Shown: in pieces, positions 27,055 through 36,290 of the stretch | Numbering within the stretch: the stretch's first letter is position 1 | Layout of the letters: every line of letters begins with the position of its first letter | Assembly: GCA_020636215.1 (NCBI GenBank) | Contig: JACJYG010000006.1 | Coordinates: forward strand, 496,001-560,000 | Direction: 5' to 3' | Origin: Lewinellaceae bacterium | GTDB lineage: Bacteria; Bacteroidota; Bacteroidia; Chitinophagales; Saprospiraceae | DNA: 64,000 nt | Position numbers and translations under genes: made by a program | The notes under the pieces: model-generated | What the model saw: only the letters and a program-made list of their open reading frames with translations | Told to the model about the DNA's origin: nothing | Database searches by the model: none

Positions 27055-27462
27055 ATGAAAAAGATTTTATTACCGGGCTTGGTAGCGGGTTTAGCGCTGC
27101 TCGCCCTGAGTTATGGGGTCCTATTCCTGGTTATCCGGATAGTACCCGCCATGGCGGAGGAGTATTATAATCCTATTTTCTGGCCCGGCGCCGACCGGGC
27201 CTTTCTGTTTTACCTGCACCCCTTCATCCTGGGGCTGGCGCTGGCTTGGTTTTGGAACCGCTTTAAAGAACAACTCAGTGCTTCCGGCACAATGCGGGGT
27301 ATAGAAATGGGGCTGGTTTATGCCCTTGTAGCCACGCTGCCTTCCATGTGGATTACCTTTAGCGCCATCAACGTTTCACTGATGATGGTTCTGTCCTGGT
27401 TTGTTTACGGCTTTGTACAGGCAGTGATTGCCGGCCTGGTCTTTACCCGTCTGAATCCTTAA
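27055..27462 (+). CDS. Small membrane protein of unknown function
   Basis: The ATG at 27055 (MKKILLPGLVAGLALL) gives a 135-residue protein with four membrane helices (about residues 5-27, 40-62, 78-98, 105-130). The frame is open for 45 more codons upstream, but that stretch contains an A-run and no protein-like pattern. No family is recognised; the glycine-rich helices and the pattern near YYNPIFWPGADRA resemble a small Bacteroidota membrane family without a known role. Confidence 0.65.
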   Translation: MKKILLPGLVAGLALLALSYGVLFLVIRIVPAMAEEYYNPIFWPGADRAFLFYLHPFILGLALAWFWNRFKEQLSASGTMRGIEMGLVYALVATLPSMWITFSAINVSLMMVLSWFVYGFVQAVIAGLVFTRLNP

Positions 27463-27561
27463 AAGAACGTCTTTTCGGCATTTCCATGACGCCGGGTTGT
27501 AAGGCTAAAAAGTATTAAGTATATTTATTATCTGAATTTTTTTATAACAACCTCTTTACCC

Positions 27562-28443
27562 ATGAAAACTACCATCCTTTCGTTCAGTTTTGTTTTGATA
27601 TTTACGGCTTCTAGCCTGGCACAGGTACTCTCCTCCAGCAGTGGAGATGTTTCTATCATTTCAGGGCCGGGGATCTCCCGAATTCCAGCAGGCTATGCGG
27701 TGCAGTTTGACGTCCGCCAGCAATATGGGGGATTCGATGCCTTATCGAAAGAACTCAAAAGTTATTTAGCGGGATCAACACAGCTTTATGCCCGGCAGGA
27801 AGCTGGAGAATACAAGTACAGGTTGGGCAACTTTGCAACGGAAACCGAAGCGGCCCTTTTGAAAAAACAACTGCGTTCCAAAACCCGGTATAAAGATTCC
27901 TGGGTAACTTATGATGCCGGTGGAATGCCGGTTTTGCCTGTCGACCCCGGGCAAAGCACAGCAAGCGGGCTGGCATCTTATGAATATGTAGCGGCAAAGT
28001 CGCCAACGGCAGTATCCGGCCCTAAAGCTTACGCAATACAGTTGGGCGCCTATGAAGTGAAACCAGGGGCCAGTGATTTTCAATCCATCTCCAATTTGGG
28101 GGTCATTTATTCCGTAAAGGAAGGGAATTTGTTTAAAGCCAGGCTGGGCGCCTATGAATCGAAGGAAGCAGCCGGGAAAGTGATCGCCAAGGTTCATAAG
28201 TCTTATCCCAAGGCCTACATCATTGTGGATCCCAATGCCGTACCGCTGTTGAACCAAAAAAGTTTAGCTACTCCCGTTGCTTATGAAAAGGCGGGTAGCA
28301 CTGGCGCGTATACGGTCAAAAAAGGAGACACCTTATTCAGCATTTCCCAGAAGACGGGAGTCCCGGTTTTCCGTTTGAGGGAAATCAACCAGCTTGCACC
28401 GGATGCTCCCATTCGCGTTGGACAAGTGATTCGCCTACAGTAA
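27562..28443 (+). CDS. Exported protein with SPOR-like repeats and a C-terminal LysM domain
   Basis: A 293-residue protein with a signal peptide (ends SSLAQV). Residues about 45-105 (YAVQFDVRQQYGGFDAL ... YKYRLGNFATETEAALLKKQLR) and about 155-225 (YAIQLGAYEVKPGA ... FKARLGAYESKEAAGKVIAKV) have the SPOR layout, which binds denuded glycan strands of peptidoglycan. Residues 248-292 are a LysM domain (YTVKKGDTLFSISQKTGVPVFRLREIN), also a peptidoglycan binder. Two kinds of wall-binding module in one protein point to a septal or wall-associated scaffold; there is no catalytic domain. Confidence 0.85.
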   Translation: MKTTILSFSFVLIFTASSLAQVLSSSSGDVSIISGPGISRIPAGYAVQFDVRQQYGGFDALSKELKSYLAGSTQLYARQEAGEYKYRLGNFATETEAALLKKQLRSKTRYKDSWVTYDAGGMPVLPVDPGQSTASGLASYEYVAAKSPTAVSGPKAYAIQLGAYEVKPGASDFQSISNLGVIYSVKEGNLFKARLGAYESKEAAGKVIAKVHKSYPKAYIIVDPNAVPLLNQKSLATPVAYEKAGSTGAYTVKKGDTLFSISQKTGVPVFRLREINQLAPDAPIRVGQVIRLQ

Positions 28444-28518
28444 TTCCGGTTAACACTAACCTAAAGTAAATTAAAGGGCGGCGTGTTGGCTTTTGAAAGC
28501 CGTAAAAGACAGCAAGCA

Positions 28519-28564
28519 GAACAGCCCGAAGTGGTACTGATACTGATACCACTTCGGGCTGTTC
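28519..28564. terminator. 18-bp perfect hairpin between convergent genes
   Basis: Arms 28519-28536 and 28547-28564 are exact reverse complements (18 bp) with a 10-base loop. It lies between the ends of the SPOR/LysM gene (plus) and the CBS gene (minus), as expected for a bidirectional terminator, though T-runs on either side are weak. Confidence 0.75.
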
Positions 28565-28591
28565 AACGCTCAATTTGCCGGTTTCTTGAAT

Positions 28592-28996
28592 TTAGAACTG
28601 ATGCTTGGGGTATTCCTTTAGGAATTCGTACTTCAGCACGTCATGAGTAGTAATGATTCCAACCAACTCATTATTTTCGTTAACGATGGGAAGGCCATGG
28701 ATCAGGTTTTCCAGGAAAACTTCTGCAGCCGCACCAATCTTATCATTTGGGCTAAGGGTGCCTATCCGTTGGGTCATTATCTCTTTGACCTTAATATTCC
28801 CATATTCTTCGTGTCCCTTCCCCAATTTGACCAGGTCATAAGAAGTAATGATTCCAACCAGTTTTTTACCGGTCAAAACGGGTATGTGGTGAATCCGTTT
28901 GCTGAACAGGATATCCTTGACCACGTTAAGGGAATCATCTGGGGTCACTGTGACAACATTCCCGGTCATGATCTTTGAGATAGGTTCATTCATCAT
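28592..28996 (-). CDS. CBS-domain pair protein
   Basis: The ATG at 28996 is preferred to the longer frame. The 134-residue product is two CBS domains back to back (ISKIMTGNVVTVTPDDSLNVVKDIL ... LVGIITSYDLVKLG, then VKEIMTQRIGTLSPNDKIGAA ... LVGIITTHDVLKYEF) and nothing else. A CBS pair forms a Bateman module that binds adenosine-containing ligands such as AMP, ATP or SAM. Stand-alone pairs act as regulators of unknown partners. It lies 106 bp downstream of the response regulator on the same strand and may be part of that transcript. Confidence 0.87.
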   Translation of the reverse strand: MMNEPISKIMTGNVVTVTPDDSLNVVKDILFSKRIHHIPVLTGKKLVGIITSYDLVKLGKGHEEYGNIKVKEIMTQRIGTLSPNDKIGAAAEVFLENLIHGLPIVNENNELVGIITTHDVLKYEFLKEYPKHQF

Positions 28997-29102
28997 AAAT
29001 CTGTGGATTTTGGCTGACGCGATTAAATTGATGGCGAAAAAATAAGACAAAATTCTAACTCAGGGAATTTTATCCTCACTTTCTTATTGGCATCGTTCAG
29101 GC

Positions 29103-29786
29103 TCAATCCAGAAATTTATAGCCCACGCCTCGAACAGAGAGGAAGTACTCGGGGTTTTTAGGGTCTTTTTCAAAATATTTGCGAAAAGAAAGAATGAAGT
29201 TGTCAATGGTTCGGGTGGAAGGGTAGACGTCATAACCCCAGACGGACTGAAGTATCTGCTGTCGGGAAACGACTTCACCCCTTCGATCGATCAATAGCTT
29301 GAGCAGCATGGCCTCTTTTTTGGTTAGGGTGAAATGCCCGGGGTTGCCTTCTGCCTCGTAAGTGGCAAAATTGACTTTATTACCGCCAAACTCATAAATA
29401 TCAGGCCTGTTCTCCGGTTTTTTACTGGTGCGCTTTATCAGGATGTTGACCCGCAGCAGCAATTCCTCCAGGTTGAAGGGTTTGGTGAGGTAATCATCTG
29501 CTCCTTTTTTCAGGCCCATGATGCGATCCTGCGCCCCATCTTTAGCCGTCAGAAAAATGATTGGCACATCTCTGTTGGTGAGCCGGATTTGCTCGCAGAT
29601 CTGGAACCCGTCGACCTCGGGGAGCATGACGTCCAGGATGAGTAGGTCGAAATGTTGTTCCCTGGCATATTTCAGAGCGTCTTTACCATTATCAGTAGCG
29701 ACTACTTCGTAATCGTCCAGCTCCAGATTAAGTTTGACAACATCACGGATATTTTCCTCGTCTTCCACTAGCAGAATTCGCATCAT
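29103..29786 (-). CDS. OmpR/PhoB-family response regulator
   Basis: The start at 29786 (MMRILLVEDEENIRD) fits the receiver domain exactly; the frame is open 34 codons further up with no conserved residues. The 227-residue product has a receiver domain with the phosphoacceptor Asp52 (LILDVMLPEVDG), the acidic pair in VEDEEN and Lys82 (FLTAKDG), then a C-terminal winged-helix DNA-binding domain (TKKEAMLLKLLIDRRGEVVSRQQILQSVWG). It is the partner of the histidine kinase 180 bp upstream. Confidence 0.93.
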   Translation of the reverse strand: MMRILLVEDEENIRDVVKLNLELDDYEVVATDNGKDALKYAREQHFDLLILDVMLPEVDGFQICEQIRLTNRDVPIIFLTAKDGAQDRIMGLKKGADDYLTKPFNLEELLLRVNILIKRTSKKPENRPDIYEFGGNKVNFATYEAEGNPGHFTLTKKEAMLLKLLIDRRGEVVSRQQILQSVWGYDVYPSTRTIDNFILSFRKYFEKDPKNPEYFLSVRGVGYKFLD

Positions 29787-29963
29787 ATAATTGCAGGTTG
29801 TTGTTTCATGCTTGGCCGGCTCCGGATACTCCGGAAGGATTAATTCGCGGATGTACGCAGAGGATTCAGTGCACTTCCAGTGATCCATTCCGCCAACTGG
29901 CTAATGCCTTCCTGATTTCGGCCCGCTGGGCCATATCGGGGTGAAAAGCTGCGGCGCACCTTT

Positions 29964-31100
29964 TTAACTGCCTTCTGAGGGGCTGCCAACGGGAATCTCC
30001 ACACTAAAGACTGTTCCGTTAGGTTCATTATTCCGGACGTCGATCTTCCCATTATGGGCCAGCACGAGCTGTTTTACAATGTATAAACCCAAACCCGTAC
30101 CTTTTGTTTTACGGGTATCTTCGCTACCAATACGGTAGAACTTCTCAAATATCTTATTTTTTTCTTTTTCCTCAATACCGATGCCCTGGTCGGCAATTTC
30201 CAGGGTAATGAAATGGCCTTCCTGGCTGATGCGGGCCTCGATCTCTGCCTGGGCAGGGGAATACTTGACGGCATTTTCCAACAGGTTCAAAATGACGGAG
30301 GTGAGCCCCATTTTATCGCCGGAAATTTTATCGATGGGGGTCATTTTGTTGAAAGTGATGTTCGCTTTGGAATATTTCGCTTCCATTTGTTCCAGAATGT
30401 CCTCCAGTAGCTGGGCCATATCAACTGGCTCCATATGGGGTTGGTAGGCTGTTTCCAGCTTTGCCGACAAAAGCAGGTCGTTGACCAGGGTATTGAGCCG
30501 CTCGGCTTCCACCAGGGCATTATGTAGGAGCTTGTCTGCCTTTTCTTTGGGGAGGGTGCGCCGCTGGAAGGTTTCCAGGACCAGGCGGATGGAAGCAATG
30601 GGCGATTTCAATTCGTGGGTGATAGACAGCAGGAAATTACGACGTTGCTGAGCAGCCATCATTTCCTTGTTGTATCCGCGGTTGATGAGCCACACCCCTA
30701 TAGCCAGGCTGATGACAAATACGGTGGCCTCTCCAAGGATCATATACTCCTGCGACCGGTATTGGGCTTCCAGCCGTTGGTAAGGGGCGGATTGAAAAAA
30801 GGCCTCGTCGTCTTTCGGCGGCACCTCTCCCCGCGCCACCATGATGATCCGCATGCTTTCCTGCTTGGCAGTAAAAGCATCCCTGTTTTTGGTGAACAAC
30901 AGGATCGACCACCAGGCCAGGGCCATGGTCATGTAAGCAATCACGCCGTAGGAGAGGAGGCGGAGTTGTATGTTACGTGGTTTTTCCAAAATTGCTGTGT
31001 TGGCCAGTATGGTTTCGAATGGGTAAAGGTAAGGAATACGGCCATTGCCAGTTGTCAATATTTTGTAAATCTCCCCAATGCCAGCCTGAATTTTACGCAC
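29964..31100 (-). CDS. Sensor histidine kinase, membrane-bound
   Basis: A 378-residue sensor kinase. Two membrane helices (about residues 48-70 and 121-140) flank a short periplasmic domain of about 50 residues. Next come the dimerisation/phosphoacceptor helix with His162 (LSITHELKSPIAS) and the ATPase domain with N-box LNLLENAVKYS, G1 box DQGIGIEE and G2 box GTGLGLYIV. The GTG start at 31100 gives 378 residues; an in-frame TTG at 30989 (LEKPRNIQLRLL) gives a shorter product and is equally plausible. The kinase precedes the response regulator on the same strand. The signal sensed is unknown. Confidence 0.92.
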   Translation of the reverse strand: MRKIQAGIGEIYKILTTGNGRIPYLYPFETILANTAILEKPRNIQLRLLSYGVIAYMTMALAWWSILLFTKNRDAFTAKQESMRIIMVARGEVPPKDDEAFFQSAPYQRLEAQYRSQEYMILGEATVFVISLAIGVWLINRGYNKEMMAAQQRRNFLLSITHELKSPIASIRLVLETFQRRTLPKEKADKLLHNALVEAERLNTLVNDLLLSAKLETAYQPHMEPVDMAQLLEDILEQMEAKYSKANITFNKMTPIDKISGDKMGLTSVILNLLENAVKYSPAQAEIEARISQEGHFITLEIADQGIGIEEKEKNKIFEKFYRIGSEDTRKTKGTGLGLYIVKQLVLAHNGKIDVRNNEPNGTVFSVEIPVGSPSEGS

Positions 31101-31136
31101 TTCCCAATCATCGATTAGCCTATGCCGGAAATCTCA

Positions 31137-31144
31137 TATATTTG
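31137..31144 (+). promoter_or_regulatory. -7 box, TATATTTG
   Basis: Exact TAnnTTTG match in the gap after the histidine kinase start, pointing plus. It would drive the gene starting at 31224 with a leader of about 75 bases, which supports 31224 over the upstream frame. Confidence 0.55.
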
Positions 31145-31223
31145 CCCGTTCTATATTTTATGGCAGAGCGTCCCGTTTTGCTCAGAACCTGGAGCGTTTG
31201 CCTGGCTTTCAAAACTGCTTTCT

Positions 31224-31907
31224 ATGTCCCGGATGGCTGAAACGACGGTACAGGGCATTGCCTTGTCCTATCTGGAAAAACGCTACCGCCGGCGCGCCCG
31301 CCGTGGGCGGATATTTGCCGAGCCGGAGGTACGTACCAAAAAGGAACACGGCAGCAAGCGCGCAGACGGGCTGCTGGCCTTCAAGCACTGGCTTTGGGGC
31401 GTGTATGTCGTTTCTCTGGAAGCAAAGTCATACAAAACCCTGCCTGCGATCAATCCCAAGCTGGACAGGCAGCTTTTTGCCTTTAATGTTATCCGGGCAG
31501 GACTGATCATCTCCATCCTCAGCGGCGCCTTCTTTTTCCTCTATAAGTGGAATGACGGCTTCTGGCAGTTTATCATACCCGGTGGCGTTTTTCTCCTCAG
31601 CGGCGGGGCCTACGCCTGGCTGACGCGCAATCATTTTGGGCACCGTACACTGAGGGTTGTCGAGCAAATCCAACAGTACCCGGCCGACGAGCGTTGGCTG
31701 GCCTTCTCCAAAGATGCTTACCATTCTCTCGAAATCGAAAAACAACGCCAGTTGGAGCATATCTGCCGCTACCATGGCATCGGCCTGTTGGTCGTTTCCG
31801 CCAATGGCAAAGTGGATGTTTTGGCAAAGGCCCGCTTTAATTGGGATTGGTGGCATGACTATTTGAGGTTTTATAGCAGGGAGCAAGATATTCGGTCGGC
31901 AATTTGA
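31224..31907 (+). CDS. Two-helix membrane protein with PD-(D/E)XK nuclease-like motifs
   Basis: A 227-residue protein from the ATG at 31224 (MSRMAETTVQ). N-terminal part: a helix with Glu18 in YLEKRY, then Asp48 in KRADGLLAF and Glu66-Lys68 in VVSLEAKS, the order and spacing of a PD-(D/E)XK nuclease core. Two membrane helices follow (about residues 89-107 and 113-132). After them comes a soluble part with HGIGLLVVSANGKVDVLA, which resembles the last strands of such nuclease folds. So the fold appears split by a membrane hairpin. Activity is an inference from motifs only; no defence or repair genes adjoin it. It is divergent from the histidine kinase. Confidence 0.55.
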   Translation: MSRMAETTVQGIALSYLEKRYRRRARRGRIFAEPEVRTKKEHGSKRADGLLAFKHWLWGVYVVSLEAKSYKTLPAINPKLDRQLFAFNVIRAGLIISILSGAFFFLYKWNDGFWQFIIPGGVFLLSGGAYAWLTRNHFGHRTLRVVEQIQQYPADERWLAFSKDAYHSLEIEKQRQLEHICRYHGIGLLVVSANGKVDVLAKARFNWDWWHDYLRFYSREQDIRSAI

Positions 31908-32214
31908 GGAAGGTTTGTGTTGTTTGGGGAAGATGCGGTTGGCCTCATTGATATCGCTTTAACGTATACTCAATTTTTGATTACGGCCCTGAGTTTCTAA
32001 GCAAAAGTGACAATATTTTTAGCATAGGGATAGAGACAGCCCGTAGAGGATTGAACCAGGAAACTTTTAGATTTCATTGGCTATTACGCAGGCTTTGACA
32101 GAAAAGATTTTTTTGATAAATTTGAGAATGAAGTTCAGTTAATCGGTAAAAGCCTTTCTAACCAGGTTTCTGGCTTCGGATAATTGTAATTCCTAAAAAG
32201 AGCTGGCGGCCTAT
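31908..32214. other. Intergenic stretch with one candidate -7 box
   Basis: No open frame with protein-like content on either strand. TAAATTTG at 32117-32124 matches TAnnTTTG and would give the GH9 gene a leader of about 85 bases. Nothing else stands out. Confidence 0.4.
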
Positions 32215-34023
32215 ATGCTACAAAAAACGATCCTGCTTACTCTCATCACCTCTATTTCTGTAATCCTGCTAGCCTTTTCTCCCAGTCTATTTAAAAAGGA
32301 AAGCACCCCTGCCTACATCCGCCACAACCTGCTTGGTTATTTGCCGGAAGACGCCAAAGTGGCCATCGCCTTTTCGGAAAAGCCGATCCTGGGCGTTTTT
32401 GAATTGGTAGAAGAGCCTGGCGGCAGGGTCGTTCTCAGTGGCAATCTCAAGCGTTCGGAAGCTCCTGGCTGGGGCAGGTTTGAGTACTATTACGAACTCG
32501 ATTTTTCTCAGGCTAAAACATCTGGTGATTATTATTTGCGCCTGAAAAACAGCGATGTGCGGTCCACTACCTTCCGCATTGGCCCGGATGCTTTTGGGCG
32601 TACTCATGAGGATTTGCTCGAGTTCATGCGCCAGCAACGCTGCGGCTATAATCCTTTCCTGGATATGGTTTGCCATCAGCGGGATGGGCGGGCTTTTTAC
32701 GGGCCTATGCCCGACAGCACTTACGTGGATGTAAGCGGCGGCTGGCACGATGCCGGCGACCAGTTGAAGTACCTCATCACCAGTAGCAATGCCACCGCGC
32801 GGATGATCCATGCTTATGTACTGGAACCGGAAAAGTTTGCGGACCGGTATAATGCTCTGGGCCAGGAAGGGGAAAACGGAATTCCCGATGTGCTGGATGA
32901 AGCGCGATGGGGCCTGGACTGGATCCATAAAATGCACCCGGCGCCCGATCAACTCTTCCATCAGGTGGCCGACGACCGCGACCATCGCGGTTGGAAATGG
33001 CCGGACCAGGACCCGTCTGATTATGGTTGGGGGCCCAACAGCTATCGCGCTGCTTATTTTGCCAGCGGGAAACCGCAGGGCTTGAACCAATTTCAGAGCA
33101 AAGCCACCGGTATCGCCAATCTGGCAGGACGCTCTGCTGCTGCTATGGCGCTGGGATACAGGGTATGGAAGGAAGAGCTGAATGATGATATTTACGCCGC
33201 CCAATGTCTGAAAGCGGCTATTGAACTGTACGAAATGGGCCGCGCTCAAGAAGGGTTCCAGCAGGGCAACTCCTATGGCGCTCCTTATCGTTATACCGAA
33301 GATACCTGGACAGATGATATGGAGTGGGGCGCTGCCGAACTCTACGGAGTTACGGGCGAAAGCCATTATCTGGAGGAAGCCAAACAATACGCTCGCCAGG
33401 CTGCCGCTATTTCCTGGATGCCCTTTGATACAGCAGATCATTATAAATTTTATCCTTTCATCAATGTCGGGCACTTCGCGCTCTACCCTCATGTGGACAA
33501 ATCTTTTCAGGATACACTGGCGGCCTACTACCGGGATGGTATTGAGCAATGCCTGAAACGGTCGAATAGCAATGCCTTCCAGGTAGGTATACCATTTATC
33601 TGGTGCTCCAACAACCTGGCCTGCGCGCTGATTACACAGATCCTGTTTTATGAAAAAATGACCGGAGACAGGAAATACCATAACCTCTTGTTAGCGCAGC
33701 GAGACTGGTTGCTGGGGCGTAATCCCTGGGGCAGCAGCATGTTCACAGGTATCCCAGGGGATGGTGAGTACCCATTGGACGTACATACCAGCGTATATGT
33801 TAAGACCGGCCGGATGGCGCCCGGCGGCCTGGTGGACGGCCCGATCTATAAAAAAGTACACGATCAACAATTAGGCCTGGTTTTAACCCATCCGGACGAG
33901 TTCGCTTCCCTGCAAAATAACTACGTCATCTACCAGGATGATACTGGGGACTACGCCACCAATGAGCCAACGATGGACGGCACCGCTGATGCCGTTTATT
34001 GGATGGCGGCATTTGCCAGGTAG
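32215..34023 (+). CDS. Glycoside hydrolase family 9 (endoglucanase/exo-glucosidase type)
   Basis: A 602-residue protein with an N-terminal hydrophobic signal segment. Residues about 33-122 form the Ig-like CelD_N module common in GH9. The (alpha/alpha)6 catalytic domain follows, with the catalytic base region VSGGWHDAGDQ (Asp179, Asp182), the motif DVHTSVYVKTGRMAPGGLVDGP, and the catalytic acid Glu584 in ATNEPTMDGTAD near the end. It cleaves beta-1,4-glucan or chito-oligosaccharides; GH9 members of this layout also act as exo-beta-glucosaminidases, so the substrate is open. There is no T9SS sorting domain. The start ATG at 32215 is the only good one. Confidence 0.9.
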   Translation: MLQKTILLTLITSISVILLAFSPSLFKKESTPAYIRHNLLGYLPEDAKVAIAFSEKPILGVFELVEEPGGRVVLSGNLKRSEAPGWGRFEYYYELDFSQAKTSGDYYLRLKNSDVRSTTFRIGPDAFGRTHEDLLEFMRQQRCGYNPFLDMVCHQRDGRAFYGPMPDSTYVDVSGGWHDAGDQLKYLITSSNATARMIHAYVLEPEKFADRYNALGQEGENGIPDVLDEARWGLDWIHKMHPAPDQLFHQVADDRDHRGWKWPDQDPSDYGWGPNSYRAAYFASGKPQGLNQFQSKATGIANLAGRSAAAMALGYRVWKEELNDDIYAAQCLKAAIELYEMGRAQEGFQQGNSYGAPYRYTEDTWTDDMEWGAAELYGVTGESHYLEEAKQYARQAAAISWMPFDTADHYKFYPFINVGHFALYPHVDKSFQDTLAAYYRDGIEQCLKRSNSNAFQVGIPFIWCSNNLACALITQILFYEKMTGDRKYHNLLLAQRDWLLGRNPWGSSMFTGIPGDGEYPLDVHTSVYVKTGRMAPGGLVDGPIYKKVHDQQLGLVLTHPDEFASLQNNYVIYQDDTGDYATNEPTMDGTADAVYWMAAFAR

Positions 34024-34151
34024 CGTAAAAAAGCCTGAACGACTGTTTGCATATTTCAATCCATCCGCATAAGTTGCGCAGTCAACCAATTCCACCTTGT
34101 TTTGTGTTCCTGATCATTGAATCCATTGCTTCAAACTCTAAACCATTTTCC

Positions 34152-36290
34152 ATGAATATCCGGTTTCACAGAAATGGTGTAATCCTTTTTTTTACGCTTT
34201 GTAGCTTTTCCGCCCTGGCGCAACCCGCTACCCGCCAGATTTTCAATAATATCACCCTGCGCATAGATACTGCACTTTATAGCTGGGAAAATAACCGCTT
34301 AGAGGTGAGGGGAGAACCGCATCTGTGGTTTGCCTACCAGGAGGAAAACCCCATGGTGGAATTGCGGTTCTATCCCCGGCAGTCAGCCGTCAGAGGGCTT
34401 AGTGTATTGCCGGGTAATGGCTTCCAAATCCTTGACAGCCTGCTGAATGTGAACGATGAATACTATCGTCTGAAGCTACGCCTGCAGGAGCTTACCCAAA
34501 CGGATTTTTTGTCCGTCACGCTTCAAGTGAACCTGTCTTATTCAAAAACACCTTATTTGTATGAATTGCACCTGTTTCCGATAACCCACACGATGGCATA
34601 TCTGCCGGAGGAACCACATGAATTGTTTATTGGAGAGGAAAAATCGGTCAGGCTGGAAACCAACAATCCTGAGAATATTATCCTTCCCAACGTATGGACG
34701 ACGGGCCTGCCCGTCAATTATGCATTCCGAAGGGAAGAACAAGGGATCTTCGTTCAATTGATGCCCAATAGGTTGGGGACACAAGAGGTGCATATTCCCC
34801 TGAGGCTACATAAACCTTTTCTTGACGAGGAGGGGCAGCCGGTTTATCAGTTGCCGCCAGTGGAAAAATCTTTTACGGTCAAACCGGCAAAATTATCCTT
34901 CCTTTCCATCAATCAACGCGAAGTCAGTTTTGAGCAGGGAAACAGCCGGGAGGCGCTGGAAATCGAACTGGCCTACGACAGCAAGATGAAAATGCAAAAG
35001 ACCTATCGCCTGGAAGGCCAGGAAGAACCTGGAGGCCCCTTAATTGCCGAGATATTTACCCGCAATGTGTTGGGCAACGGCCGGGTATTGTGCTGGCTTC
35101 GGCTATACGATTACCATCGGCGCAACCAGGGTTATCTGTACATCAAAGATGGCGACAAAGCTGTTTACATTACCAACCTGGATATTATCCCCGAGACAAA
35201 AGTTAACAAAGTGAGCTTGCGACGGGAGGGACAGGACTGGCAGGCCGGCAATGACGTCTTTCCCGGTGAGCGCATCGATATCAGAATAGAAGGGCAAAGC
35301 CTTCATAAGGCGGATATCCGCTTCGATGGGCTTGCAGAGGTGCGCAAAGATTCGCTGATCCAAAACGATCGGGAGGTCGCTTTCAGTGGTACAATACCAC
35401 TTGGCATTGCACAGAAAAACATCACGATCTATAATGGCAGTGAGCCTTCCGGGCAGGTTCTTCGAGTTCGGGAATATGAACGGCCACGGCCTTTTGATTA
35501 CATCAGCCTGCTTTATGGCGGCGATTCGGTTGCTCTTTCAGGGGCTAATCAGCTTATTTTTGTGGAGGAAACGCTGCCCGATATTACCCTTCACTTCGAT
35601 TACAACCTTATAGACCAGGGACGATTGTATGGCCGGCAGGAACTGGAGATTGATATTGAGGTGCGGGAAAAAAGTAATGCTCTGGTCGATCAGCGGGAGA
35701 TCCGAAACCTTATTATCTGTCCGGGCGAAGCTTCCCCCCGTCACAGTATTTATCCGGAAGAAGGCTGCCGCCTAACAGACATCAAGCTCAACGAATATTT
35801 GCGTAAAAAGACCTTCGAACTGGAAACCTGGACAACTATCCGGCTGTCCATTCGGCAGAAACCAGAAAAATACGGCAAGAACGCCTTGTCTAAAACAGTA
35901 GAATTCGTGCTGCACAAGAAGACTACTTTTGACATTGATGTTTCTTTCCCCGCAGGTTTGGTCGTCAAGCGCTTCAACGAATCCGGCTTTGGCAACCTTG
36001 GGGGGATTAGCATGGCCATGATGGCGCAGTTCAGCTTTTACAAAGACCGACAAATAGCCCGCGCCAAACCTTATAAATTCGGCGCAGGTTTTTTAGCTTT
36101 CAATGCCTTCAATTTTAGTGAGAGCAATAACGACCGCGATGTAGGCATCGTGGTATTGGCCAGTTTATATCCAATCCCCTCCAAAGACCGCAGCCGCCTT
36201 TCTTTTCCGCTATATGCAGGCGGGGGATATTTCCTGTCAAAGTCCAAGTGGTTTTTATTATTTGGCCCGGGCATCCGGGTGTCATTTTGA
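34152..36290 (+). CDS. Large exported protein of unknown function with C-terminal barrel-like segment
   Basis: The ATG at 34152 opens a signal peptide (MNIRFHRNGVILFF..., ends ALAQ); the frame is open 35 codons further up without a signal. The 712-residue protein is beta-rich throughout, with Ig-like repeats (for example LSFLSINQREVSFEQGNSREALEIELAY). The last 100 residues (GNLGGISMAMMAQFSFYKDRQIAR ... KFGAGFLAFNAFNF ... SRLSFPLYAGGGYFL) end in alternating strands and a terminal aromatic residue (VSF), as in an outer membrane beta-barrel. No named family is recognised. It could be an outer membrane protein with a large periplasmic domain. Confidence 0.62.
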   Translation: MNIRFHRNGVILFFTLCSFSALAQPATRQIFNNITLRIDTALYSWENNRLEVRGEPHLWFAYQEENPMVELRFYPRQSAVRGLSVLPGNGFQILDSLLNVNDEYYRLKLRLQELTQTDFLSVTLQVNLSYSKTPYLYELHLFPITHTMAYLPEEPHELFIGEEKSVRLETNNPENIILPNVWTTGLPVNYAFRREEQGIFVQLMPNRLGTQEVHIPLRLHKPFLDEEGQPVYQLPPVEKSFTVKPAKLSFLSINQREVSFEQGNSREALEIELAYDSKMKMQKTYRLEGQEEPGGPLIAEIFTRNVLGNGRVLCWLRLYDYHRRNQGYLYIKDGDKAVYITNLDIIPETKVNKVSLRREGQDWQAGNDVFPGERIDIRIEGQSLHKADIRFDGLAEVRKDSLIQNDREVAFSGTIPLGIAQKNITIYNGSEPSGQVLRVREYERPRPFDYISLLYGGDSVALSGANQLIFVEETLPDITLHFDYNLIDQGRLYGRQELEIDIEVREKSNALVDQREIRNLIICPGEASPRHSIYPEEGCRLTDIKLNEYLRKKTFELETWTTIRLSIRQKPEKYGKNALSKTVEFVLHKKTTFDIDVSFPAGLVVKRFNESGFGNLGGISMAMMAQFSFYKDRQIARAKPYKFGAGFLAFNAFNFSESNNDRDVGIVVLASLYPIPSKDRSRLSFPLYAGGGYFLSKSKWFLLFGPGIRVSF

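Noticed and set aside
32287..33681. 464-codon minus-strand frame opposite the GH9 gene
   Set aside because: It is fully antisense to a clear GH9 cellulase; long shadow frames are common in genes of this base composition.
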